This document shows, in pieces, positions 8,856 to 16,071 of a stretch of 64,000 nt of DNA; within the stretch, counting starts at the first letter, position 1; every line of letters begins with the position of its first letter. A model generated the notes under the pieces. That model was not told the DNA's origin, made no database searches, and worked only from the letters and a program-made list of their open reading frames with translations. The translations under genes and the position numbers were made by a program. The DNA comes from JAFKKS01 sp050187875 (GTDB lineage Bacteria; Pseudomonadota; Alphaproteobacteria; Rhizobiales; Xanthobacteraceae): the NCBI GenBank assembly GCA_050187875.1, contig JBFWXB010000012.1, positions 37,649 to 101,648 of the forward strand, written 5' to 3'.

Positions 8856-9317
8856 TCACTCCGCGTACTGCGTTGGCAGTGCGGTCGTGTATTTGATGCA
8901 CTCCATCGCGAAGTTCGAGCTCACATCGAAGAGGTCCGCGACCTTGATCAGCCGCTGATAGACGCGGTCATAGGCGGCGATGTCGGGCACGACGACACGC
9001 AGCAGATAATCGGTCTCGCCGCTCATGCGGTAGAATTCCACGACCTCGGCAATCTTGCGGACTTCGCGGCAGAAGCGCTCGGCCCATTGGGCGTTGTGCT
9101 GATTGGTGCGCACGGCGACGAAGACGGTGACGCCGACATTCATTTTGGCCGGATCGAGCAGCGCGACACGCGCCTTGATCACGCCCGACGCTTCGAGCTT
9201 CTGGATGCGCCGCCAGCAGGGCGAGTTGGAGAGGCCGGCTTGGCGGGCGATCTCCTCGATCGGCATCGCCGAATCAGACTGGAGACAGGCCAGGATTTTT
9301 CGATCGATGGCATCCAT
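8856..9317 (-). CDS. Lrp/AsnC family transcriptional regulator
   Basis: This 153-residue regulator starts at the ATG giving MDAIDRKILACLQ, the standard beginning of Lrp family members. It has an N-terminal winged helix-turn-helix (EEIARQAGLSNSPCWRRIQKLE, about residues 20-41) and a C-terminal RAM ligand-binding domain with the FYRMSGETDYLLRVVV block. The upstream 16-codon extension is unlikely because it precedes this conserved start. It is divergent from a small membrane-protein gene; the AT-richer segment between them (about 9318-9452) probably holds both promoters. Ligand and targets are unknown. Confidence 0.92.
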   Translation of the reverse strand: MDAIDRKILACLQSDSAMPIEEIARQAGLSNSPCWRRIQKLEASGVIKARVALLDPAKMNVGVTVFVAVRTNQHNAQWAERFCREVRKIAEVVEFYRMSGETDYLLRVVVPDIAAYDRVYQRLIKVADLFDVSSNFAMECIKYTTALPTQYAE

Positions 9318-9452
9318 GGAAATGGATTTTCTTAACGCTGAACTTTGGGGAATGAGCTTGCGCAAATGTGGAGGTTTACGCCCGAAATTGCAAATTTACC
9401 GCGCGCCAGCGGTGCGAACCTTGCGGCAGACGTCACACAAGCGAGGTTCGCC

Positions 9453-9698
9453 ATGAAAGCCTTCACGGAACACCCCCAGTCTGTCGGCGAGACCTATTTC
9501 GAGCACATGGGATCGGCCTTCGGCTTCGGCATCCGCATGCTCGGTGGCGGAATGGCCTGCCTCATGCACGGCATTTTCCCCTTCCTGTTCACCAAGACCG
9601 GGTCATCGACGATCGCGCTTCTGCACGACCGGATGATCGCGAACCGTGTGAAGCATTCCGCTCCGCGTGGTCTGGCGCAGGGCCAGAACGCCTCTTAA
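9453..9698 (+). CDS. Small membrane-associated protein (DUF6356-like)
   Basis: This 81-residue protein begins MKAFTEHPQSVGETYFEHMG and has a central hydrophobic segment (about residues 24-50, GFGIRMLGGGMACLMHGIFPF) followed by a basic tail. The N-terminal HP.SVGE.Y.EH pattern matches short conserved alphaproteobacterial proteins that I recall as DUF6356; no function is established. The gene stands alone and is followed within 50 bases by a good intrinsic terminator, so it is probably monocistronic. Confidence 0.78.
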   Translation: MKAFTEHPQSVGETYFEHMGSAFGFGIRMLGGGMACLMHGIFPFLFTKTGSSTIALLHDRMIANRVKHSAPRGLAQGQNAS

Positions 9699-9746
9699 CT
9701 GCGCTTGACGGAGCGCGCGGCGTCGGCCAAGTCCGGTGTATGAAGA

Positions 9747-9779
9747 GGGCGGTCGCTTCGAGGCGGCCGCCCGTGTTTT
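9747..9779 (+). terminator. Intrinsic terminator after the small membrane protein gene
   Basis: A ten-base stem GGGCGGTCGC/GCGGCCGCCC (9747-9756 and 9763-9772, one G-U wobble in RNA) encloses a six-base loop and is followed by GTGTTTT. This has the form of a rho-independent terminator on the plus strand. Confidence 0.65.
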
Positions 9780-9815
9780 ATGGCCATACGGCTTAGCCCA
9801 AGAATCTGTGAGCGC

Positions 9816-10823
9816 ATGAAGGCAATCGTTTTTCATCAGCACGGCGGCGTCGACCAGCTCCGCTACGAGGATTTTCCGGACCCGGAGGTCGGCCCGGAGG
9901 ATGTCCTCATCCGCGTCCGCGCGGTGTCGTTGAACGGGTTCGACCCGATGATCCTCAACGGCATCCCGGGCTTGAAGACACCGATGCCGATGATCCCTGG
10001 CGCCGATTTCGCCGGCGAGATCGTGGCGATGGGAAGCGCTGTCGACCAAAACCGATGGAAGGTCGGCCAGCGCGTCGCCACGGTGCCGTTGCGCCCCGGC
10101 GCCGGCATGATGGGCGAGACGCTGCGGGGCGCGGCGTGCGAGCTCTGCGCGGTGCCGCAATCGGTGCTGCTGCCGATGCCCGATGCCGTGTCGTTCGTCG
10201 ACGCGGCTTGCCTGCCGACGGCTTACGGCACGGCGCTACGCATGATGCACACGCGTGGCAAAGTGAAGCGGGGAGACAAGGTGCTCATCCTTGGCGCCAC
10301 GGGCGGCGTCGGCACTTGCTGCGTGCAGCTCGCGAAGCTCGCCGGGGCCGAGGTCGTCGCCTGCGCGAGCTCGGCGGAGAAGGCGGAGAAACTTAAGTCG
10401 ATCGGCGCCGACCACGTGGTGAATACTTCCACGCAGGACTACGTGAAGGAGGTGATCCGTCTCTACGGCAAGCCGCGCGTCTGGGGCGAGAGCGGCGGCG
10501 TCGACATGATCATCAACTATACCGGCGGCAACACCTGGGCCGAATGCTTCCGCGCGCTCAAGCGCGACGGCCGGCTCCTGACCTGCGGCGCGACCGCGGG
10601 CTATGCACCGCCGACCGATATCCGCTACATCTGGTCTTTCGAGTTCAATATCATCGGCTCCAATGGCTGGACGCCGCAGGATCAGATCGAACTGCTCGAC
10701 ATGGTGGCGGACGGACGGATCAAACCGGTGCTGCATTCGGTGCGACCGCTGCGCGAATTCGCGATCTCGCTGCAGGAGCTCATCGACCGGAAGGTATTCG
10801 GCAAGGCCGTTCTCGAGCCATGA
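9816..10823 (+). CDS. Zinc-binding alcohol dehydrogenase / quinone oxidoreductase family (MDR) protein
   Basis: This 335-residue medium-chain dehydrogenase/reductase has a GroES-like N-terminal domain (MKAIVFHQHGG, PGADFAGEIVAMG) and a Rossmann domain with the nucleotide motif LGATGGVGTCCVQLAKLAGAEV. The start is the ATG at 9816, which gives the family-typical MKAIVF opening. Its stop overlaps the next start (ATGA). It is the first gene of a five-gene unit with a thioesterase, a LivK-like binding protein, an acyl-CoA synthetase and an SDR, suggesting a role in breakdown of an imported carboxylic acid or aromatic. The specific substrate cannot be read from the sequence. Confidence 0.87.
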   Translation: MKAIVFHQHGGVDQLRYEDFPDPEVGPEDVLIRVRAVSLNGFDPMILNGIPGLKTPMPMIPGADFAGEIVAMGSAVDQNRWKVGQRVATVPLRPGAGMMGETLRGAACELCAVPQSVLLPMPDAVSFVDAACLPTAYGTALRMMHTRGKVKRGDKVLILGATGGVGTCCVQLAKLAGAEVVACASSAEKAEKLKSIGADHVVNTSTQDYVKEVIRLYGKPRVWGESGGVDMIINYTGGNTWAECFRALKRDGRLLTCGATAGYAPPTDIRYIWSFEFNIIGSNGWTPQDQIELLDMVADGRIKPVLHSVRPLREFAISLQELIDRKVFGKAVLEP

Positions 10824-11257
10824 GCACCAAGCCTGCCGCCAAGGCCCCGATGCCGATCGCCGAGATGCAGGCGATCATGGACAGTTCGCCCTTCATCCGT
10901 TTCTACGGCATGCGCATCGTGTCCGCCGACCCGCAAAGCGCTACGGTTGTGGTGGAGATGCCCTTGCGACCTGAATTAGAGCGTCTGCCGGGCACCGGAC
11001 AGTGGCATGGCGGCGCGCTGTCAGGCTTTATTGATACGGTCGGCGATTTCGCGCTCGTGATGATTATCGGCGCGCCTTTGCCGACAATCAATTTCCGTGT
11101 CGACTATCTGCGGCCGGCGACCACGGCGACCCTGACCGCGACGGCGCGGGTGCGCCGCTCGGGCCGCACCGTCGGCGTGGTCGATATCGACGTCGAGGAT
11201 AGCGAAAAGCGCCTTATCGCCGTTGGCCGCGGGTGCTATGGCACGCAGCCAGGTTGA
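10820..11257 (+). CDS. PaaI family hotdog-fold thioesterase
   Basis: This 145-residue single hotdog-domain protein is likely an acyl-CoA thioesterase of the PaaI group. It shows the core QWHGGALSGFIDTVGDFAL segment, where HGG..G..D is the typical hotdog helix start, followed by TINFRVDYLRPA and a C-terminal VGRGCYGT strand. It overlaps the upstream oxidoreductase by four bases and lies 58 bases before the binding-protein gene. In such clusters PaaI-type enzymes release CoA from dead-end intermediates (family knowledge); the actual substrate is not known. Confidence 0.85.
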   Translation: MSTKPAAKAPMPIAEMQAIMDSSPFIRFYGMRIVSADPQSATVVVEMPLRPELERLPGTGQWHGGALSGFIDTVGDFALVMIIGAPLPTINFRVDYLRPATTATLTATARVRRSGRTVGVVDIDVEDSEKRLIAVGRGCYGTQPG

Positions 11258-11315
11258 TGCACAGATGAGCATCGGCGCTGCGCCGTGAGGCCGGCTTGAT
11301 GAAGGGGTTGAGGAG

Positions 11316-12539
11316 ATGACGACGATGAAGATCGCAACCGCCGGCTTCATGGCCGGTTTTATCCTCGCGCTGGCCGGCCCGGCCGCAGCCCAAAGCGGAG
11401 GCCCCAATGATCGCATCCGCATCGGCGTGCTGACCGACATGTCGGGCGCCTTCGCCGACATCTCCGGCCCCGGCGCGGCCGAAGCGACGAAGATGGCGGT
11501 CGAAGATTTCGGCGGGAAGGTGCTCGGCAAACCGATCGAGGTCCTCGTCGCGGACCACCAGAACAAGCCGGACGTCGGCTCCGGCATCGCCCGCAAGTGG
11601 CTCGACACCGAGGGTGTCGTCATGATCCAGGACCTCGGCAGCTCCGCCGTCGCGCTTGCCGTCATGAATCTGGTTGTCGACAAGGATCGCATCGCGCTGG
11701 TCAACGGCGCGAGCAGCTCCGTCATCACCAACGAGAAGTGCACGCCGAACAGCGTGCACTACACGTGGGACACCTATTCTTTCGCAACGGCAACGGCGAA
11801 AGCCGTGGTGAAGCGCGGCGGCGACACGTGGTTCTTCCTCACGGTGGACTACGCCTTCGGTCATGCGCTCGCGCATGACGCGGCGGAGGCGGTGAAGAAG
11901 TCCGGCGGCAAGGTCCTCGGCGAAGTTCGCCATCCGCTCAACACGCCGGATTTCTCCTCCTTCCTCCTGCAGGCGCAAAGCTCCAAGGCCAAGGTCATCG
12001 GTATCGCCAACGCCGGCGCCGACGCGATCAACACCATCAAGGCGGTGAGCGAGTTCGGCATCACCAAGTCCGGCCAGCAGATCGCGGCGCTCAGCCTCAA
12101 TCTCAACGACACGGCGGCGCTTGGCTTGGAAACGGCACAGGGCCTCCTCTTCACCGAAGCGTTCTACTGGGACATGAATGACGAGACCCGCGCGTGGTCG
12201 AAGCGCTTCTTCGAGCGCTTCAAGAAGATGCCGACGTCAACCCAGGCCGGCAATTACTCTTCGACGATGCATTATCTCCAAGCGGTGAAGGCAGCGGGCA
12301 CGACTGACGCGAAGCCCGTGATGGCGAAGATGCGCGAAATGCCGGTCAACGACTTCTTCGCAAAGAACGGTCACATCCGCATCGACGGCCGCTTCATCCA
12401 CGACATGTATCTGATGCAGGTCAAGAAGCCGTCCGAATCGAAGGGCGCGTGGGACTTCTACAATCTGCTCGAGACGATCCCGGGCGATCAGGCTTTTCGT
12501 CCGCTGTCGGAAAGCGTGTGCCCGCTCGTCAAGCATTGA
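11316..12539 (+). CDS. Branched-chain amino acid-type ABC transporter substrate-binding protein (LivK-like)
   Basis: This 407-residue periplasmic protein has a signal peptide (cleavage likely after GPAAAQ, about residue 26) and the type I periplasmic-binding fold opening IRIGVLTDMSGAFADISGPG. A GAGGAG ribosome site lies just before the ATG at 11316. LivK-like proteins in such operons often bind aromatic or carboxylic acids rather than branched-chain amino acids. No permease or ATPase gene lies next to it; the livFGMH genes at the far end of the window lack a binding protein in view, but there is no evidence that they are partners. Confidence 0.9.
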   Translation: MTTMKIATAGFMAGFILALAGPAAAQSGGPNDRIRIGVLTDMSGAFADISGPGAAEATKMAVEDFGGKVLGKPIEVLVADHQNKPDVGSGIARKWLDTEGVVMIQDLGSSAVALAVMNLVVDKDRIALVNGASSSVITNEKCTPNSVHYTWDTYSFATATAKAVVKRGGDTWFFLTVDYAFGHALAHDAAEAVKKSGGKVLGEVRHPLNTPDFSSFLLQAQSSKAKVIGIANAGADAINTIKAVSEFGITKSGQQIAALSLNLNDTAALGLETAQGLLFTEAFYWDMNDETRAWSKRFFERFKKMPTSTQAGNYSSTMHYLQAVKAAGTTDAKPVMAKMREMPVNDFFAKNGHIRIDGRFIHDMYLMQVKKPSESKGAWDFYNLLETIPGDQAFRPLSESVCPLVKH

Positions 12540-12556
12540 GCGGCCGCGAATCCGTC

Positions 12557-14080
12557 ATGGGCGCCAATCTCGGCGACATGCTCGATGCCGGGCAGACGCC
12601 TGACAAGATCGTTCTCATCGAGGCGGGAGCGGACGGCGCGACGACGTGCCGTTCCTACACCGCGCGCCAACTCGACGACCTGATCAATGCCGTCGCGCGC
12701 GGGCTTCTCAAGCACGGGCTTCGCCGCGGCGACGCCGTTGGCATCCTGTCGCTCAATCGCTCCGAATACGTGGCGGTCTATTTCGGTGCGATGCGCGCCG
12801 GCTTGATTGCCGTGCCGGTGAATTGGAAGCTGCCCGCTGACACGATCGACTACATCGCCAAGGATTCGGCGATCAAGCTTTTCTTCGCCGACGCGGAGCG
12901 CATGCCGGCTGTTCCTGACGGAATCCCGGCGATCGATTTCGACGCGCGTTCCTGGGAGGACTTTCTCGATCCCGGCGCGTTCGAGAGCGTCGCGCCGGCG
13001 CGCGACGAGATCGCGCAGATTCTCTACACGTCCGGGTCCACCGGCCGGCCGAAAGGCGTGCCGCTGAGCCACAGCGGGCAGCGCTGGGCCGTGGAGGTGT
13101 TCAGCACTGAAGATGTCAGCGCGCACCGCCTCCTCGTCGCGGCGCCGATGTTCCATATGAACGCGCTCTTCAATTTGAAGTTCGCGTTCCGCAACAACGC
13201 TGGCGTCGTGCTGCTGCCGCTCTTTTCGGTCGCGTCCTACATCGCGGCGATCGAGGCGCACGGCGTGACCTGGATCACCTCGGTGCCGACGATGATCGCG
13301 ATGATGGCCAAGGAGATCGGCGACCGTCCGCCGCCCGCGGCGTTCAAAAACATCACGCGTGTCTATATGGGCTCATCGCCGTTCGGGCAGTCGCTGCTCG
13401 ACCGGGTGCGCATGCTGTTTCCCAACGCTGTGGTCAGCAACGGCTATGGCACAACGGAAGCGGGACCCGCCGTGTTCAGCAAACATCCGGCGGGGATTCC
13501 GACGCCGGACCTTTCCATGGGCTACCCGCTGCAAGCGATCGATCTACGCATCGTCGACGGCGACGGGCGTCCGGTCGAAGGGCCGGGGGAGGGCGTGTTA
13601 CAGATGCAAACGCCTGCTTTGATGCAAGGCTATCTGCATCTCCCCGAGCAGACGGCGCGAGCGATCCGTGACGGCTGGTATCACACCAACGACGTCGTGC
13701 GCCGCGACGCGAACGGCTTCTATTTCTTTGTCGGGCGCGCCGACGATATGTTCGTGTCGGGCGGTGAGAACGTCTATCCGGGCGAAGTCGAGAAGCTGAT
13801 CGAGCGCAATCCTGGCGTCCAACAGGCGATCGTCGTGCCGGTGCCCGACGAGATCAAGCAGGCGCTGCCGTTCGCATTTGTCGTGCGCGAACCGAATGCG
13901 GCGGGCGAGGACGTGAGCGAGGACGACATCCGTCAGTGGACGCTCAAGAACGGCCCCGCCTATCAACATCCGCGCTGGGTCGAGTTCGTCAACGCGATGC
14001 CGCTTGCCGGCACGAACAAGATTGATCGCGCTGCGCTCAAAGCGCGCGCCAAGGACATCGCCAGCGCGGGACGGCGCTGA
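12557..14080 (+). CDS. Class I adenylate-forming acyl-CoA synthetase
   Basis: This 507-residue enzyme activates a carboxylic acid to its CoA thioester through an acyl-adenylate. The phosphate-binding loop YTSGSTGRPKG (residues 157-167), the GYGTTEAGP motif, the GRADDMFVSGGENVYP hinge block and the C-terminal catalytic Lys in AGTNKID (about residue 488) are all present, so it should be active. The ATG at 12557 lies 17 bases after the binding-protein stop, and the SDR start follows its stop directly. The operon position makes it the probable entry step for the imported acid. Confidence 0.9.
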   Translation: MGANLGDMLDAGQTPDKIVLIEAGADGATTCRSYTARQLDDLINAVARGLLKHGLRRGDAVGILSLNRSEYVAVYFGAMRAGLIAVPVNWKLPADTIDYIAKDSAIKLFFADAERMPAVPDGIPAIDFDARSWEDFLDPGAFESVAPARDEIAQILYTSGSTGRPKGVPLSHSGQRWAVEVFSTEDVSAHRLLVAAPMFHMNALFNLKFAFRNNAGVVLLPLFSVASYIAAIEAHGVTWITSVPTMIAMMAKEIGDRPPPAAFKNITRVYMGSSPFGQSLLDRVRMLFPNAVVSNGYGTTEAGPAVFSKHPAGIPTPDLSMGYPLQAIDLRIVDGDGRPVEGPGEGVLQMQTPALMQGYLHLPEQTARAIRDGWYHTNDVVRRDANGFYFFVGRADDMFVSGGENVYPGEVEKLIERNPGVQQAIVVPVPDEIKQALPFAFVVREPNAAGEDVSEDDIRQWTLKNGPAYQHPRWVEFVNAMPLAGTNKIDRAALKARAKDIASAGRR

Positions 14081-14860
14081 ATGGCCGCTTCGCCCGATCG
14101 GGGTTCGCTCGCAGGCAAGACCGCGCTCGTGACGGGCGCAAGCCGCGGCATCGGCCGCGCCGTGGCGCTCAAGCTCGCGCAAAGGGGTGCCCTTGTCGCG
14201 GTGCATTACGGCCACGGCGGCGCCGAGGCAGAGGAGGTTGTGCGCTTCATTGCGCAGGAGGGCGGCAGCGCTTTCGTGATCGGCGCCGACCTCATGCAGC
14301 CGACCTGCGCCAATACGCTCTTCGATGCGCTCGATGCGGAGTTGATTGCTCGCACCGGCGCGCATGATCTCGATATTCTCGTCAACAATGCCGGGATCGG
14401 CCCGCGCGCTTTGATCGAGAACGTGTCCGCCGAGACGCTCGACGCGATCGTTGCGATCAACCTCAAGGCGCCGTTCCGGATCATCCAGCGGGCGTCGCCG
14501 CGGCTCCGCTCAGGCGGGCGCATCATCAATGTCAGTTCGATGGCGACGCAGAACGCTTTTCCCGAGCTCGCCGCCTATGTCGCGGCCAAGGCCGGGCTCG
14601 AATCGTTGACGTTGTCGCTCGCGCAGCATTTCGGTGCGCGCGGGATCACGGTGAATGCGGTGCTGCCGGGGGCGACGGCAACGGAGATGAATCCGGCCTT
14701 CGTCGACCCGGCGATCGCGCAGCGCGTCGCGGCGTCGACGGCGCTTGGCCGGGTGGGAACGCCGGGCGATATCGCCGACGTCATCGCCTTCCTCGCGTCG
14801 GACGAGGCGCGCTGGATTACGGGCCAGCGGCTGCAGGTGAGCGGCGGGCAGCGGCTCTAG
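14081..14860 (+). CDS. SDR family NAD(P)-dependent oxidoreductase
   Basis: This 259-residue classical short-chain dehydrogenase has the cofactor motif TGASRGIG (18-25), NNAG (102-105), the catalytic Ser in NVSS (152-153) and YVAAK with Tyr166 and Lys170. The C-terminal SGGQRL end is typical of FabG-like enzymes. Its ATG directly follows the synthetase stop, so it is the last gene of the operon. It probably reduces or oxidises a hydroxyacyl intermediate. A palindromic repeat follows the stop codon. Confidence 0.9.
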   Translation: MAASPDRGSLAGKTALVTGASRGIGRAVALKLAQRGALVAVHYGHGGAEAEEVVRFIAQEGGSAFVIGADLMQPTCANTLFDALDAELIARTGAHDLDILVNNAGIGPRALIENVSAETLDAIVAINLKAPFRIIQRASPRLRSGGRIINVSSMATQNAFPELAAYVAAKAGLESLTLSLAQHFGARGITVNAVLPGATATEMNPAFVDPAIAQRVAASTALGRVGTPGDIADVIAFLASDEARWITGQRLQVSGGQRL

Positions 14861-14887
14861 AGGAACGACGAAGTTTTCTCGATTACG

Positions 14888-14959
14888 CCGCTCGTCCCCG
14901 CGAAAGCGGGGACCTAGGCCAAACAAAGTCTGAATTCCCGCTTGCGCGGGAATGAGCGG
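14888..14959. repeat. Composite palindromic (REP/BIME-like) element, second copy
   Basis: Outer arms CCGCTC/GAGCGG (14888-14893 and 14954-14959) enclose two hairpins, GTCCCCGC/GCGGGGAC with a GAAA loop (14894-14913) and ATTCCCGC/GCGGGAAT with a TTGC loop (14934-14953). The first hairpin shares its stem with the element at 3673-3692, so both belong to one dispersed family. It sits directly after the SDR operon. Confidence 0.75.
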
Positions 14960-15037
14960 AGCAGGGGGGCGATTTAGGCTAAATCACGCGGCTTCGGCGC
15001 ATCGGCGCGGGGGGATTTCGCCAGCTTGCGCGCCGAC

Positions 15038-15274
15038 TTATTGCGCCGCGGGCGCGGCTTTCTTGTCTTTGGCGCGGCCGGCGCGGCTGTTATCGGCCGC
15101 CATGCATTTCGCCATGAAGGATTTCTTGGCGGCGCCGGCGAGCTTCTGATTTTCGGCGCCGAATTCGCAGGTCGCCCGCTTCTCCTTGGCGGTGATCGCC
15201 AGGACGGGCGATACCAAGACGAACATCGCGGCAAACGCGCCAGCGCCCAAGGCGGCAGAAAAACGAAACATCAT
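15038..15274 (-). CDS. Small secreted PsiF-repeat-like protein
   Basis: This 78-residue protein has a signal peptide (hydrophobic stretch ending SPVLA, about residue 27) and one copy of a segment resembling the PsiF repeat: RATCEFGAENQKLAG followed by KKSFMAKCM, with the two Cys spaced as in that family. The C-terminus is Lys/Ala-rich. AGGAG precedes two adjacent ATGs (15274 and 15271); either could be used. PsiF is a phosphate-starvation-inducible periplasmic protein of unknown function in E. coli; here only one repeat is present. The assignment is by motif resemblance. Confidence 0.75.
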   Translation of the reverse strand: MMFRFSAALGAGAFAAMFVLVSPVLAITAKEKRATCEFGAENQKLAGAAKKSFMAKCMAADNSRAGRAKDKKAAPAAQ

Positions 15275-15403
15275 AGTCTCCTGACAAGGCGAGGCGCTTC
15301 GCGCTCGCGAAAGTATCAGGGGAGTCATACCATCGTCCGCAGCGCAGAAACAGCGGTGCCGTGCTTTAGTGTTTTGGATTAACAGCCCGCGTCGACGCTT
15401 TCT

Positions 15404-15805
15404 TCAGCGCGGAATGACCTCAACGACCTTTTTCGTCATTGGATCGACGATCAGGACATTGTCCGGCAGCTTTCCGTAATAGTACTGCTTCAGCGCCGGG
15501 ATCTGACGCGACAGATCCTGCGGCAAGGGATGCAGCGGGAGTTTTTTCTGCGTCGGGACTTTTGCTCCCACGGTCGGGGTGAAGTCCGGCGGCAATTTGT
15601 CGTCGGTGCCCGCTGACGCCACCGCTTGGCGCACCTGTTGACGCTGCGCGTCGGTGAGCGCGAGGGGTTTTTTCACCGTCTTTTCGCCGCCCGCTTTTGT
15701 GCCCGGCACATTAATCGTGCCGGTGTTGCCGGCGAACGCCACTCCTGTGCCGGTCACGAACACGCCTATCAGCGCGCTTGCGCCCAGTCGCATCAACCGC
15801 CGCAT
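15404..15805 (-). CDS. Secreted hypothetical protein (DUF1236-like C-terminus)
   Basis: This 133-residue protein starts at the ATG giving MRRLMRLGASALIG, a signal peptide ending near VAFAG. The mature part has a TDAQRQQVRQAV helix and a C-terminal block PDNVLIVDPMTKKVVEVIPR that resembles the end of DUF1236 domains common in Rhizobiales. No function is known. It is divergent from the nitrite reductase gene with a 266-base gap that contains a Crp/Fnr-type site. A longer upstream start exists but would place charged residues before the signal peptide. Confidence 0.75.
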   Translation of the reverse strand: MRRLMRLGASALIGVFVTGTGVAFAGNTGTINVPGTKAGGEKTVKKPLALTDAQRQQVRQAVASAGTDDKLPPDFTPTVGAKVPTQKKLPLHPLPQDLSRQIPALKQYYYGKLPDNVLIVDPMTKKVVEVIPR

Positions 15806-15987
15806 AGCCGCCTCCGTTCGTTTCCTGTCCCCGTTGGTAGAACGGTATCTGAGCCCCTTTGGTTTCGTTAATTCCCGTTCATCCGCCGGACGGAATGGGC
15901 ACGCGTTCGACACGCGTTTCAATACCCATTAAGGCCGCTAAGCGACCGCGCGCCTTCGGCACGTGTCGTCAAGGCGTTACTCGCGTC

Positions 15988-16001
15988 TTGCCCTATCGCA
16001 A
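15988..16001. promoter_or_regulatory. FNR/NnrR-type box upstream of the nitrite reductase gene
   Basis: TTGCC-CTAT-CGCAA fits the TTG-N8-CAA form of Crp/Fnr-family sites and is close to the TTGCG-N4-C(A/G)CAA form described for NnrR-type nitric oxide regulators. It lies 70 bases before the nirK-type start codon. Function is inferred from form and position only. Confidence 0.5.
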
Positions 16002-16071
16002 AGAACGTTATTTCCTTCAGACGATATGATTGATACGGCGCCTGCGTTGTTGAATGCTTGGAGGGGATTGG

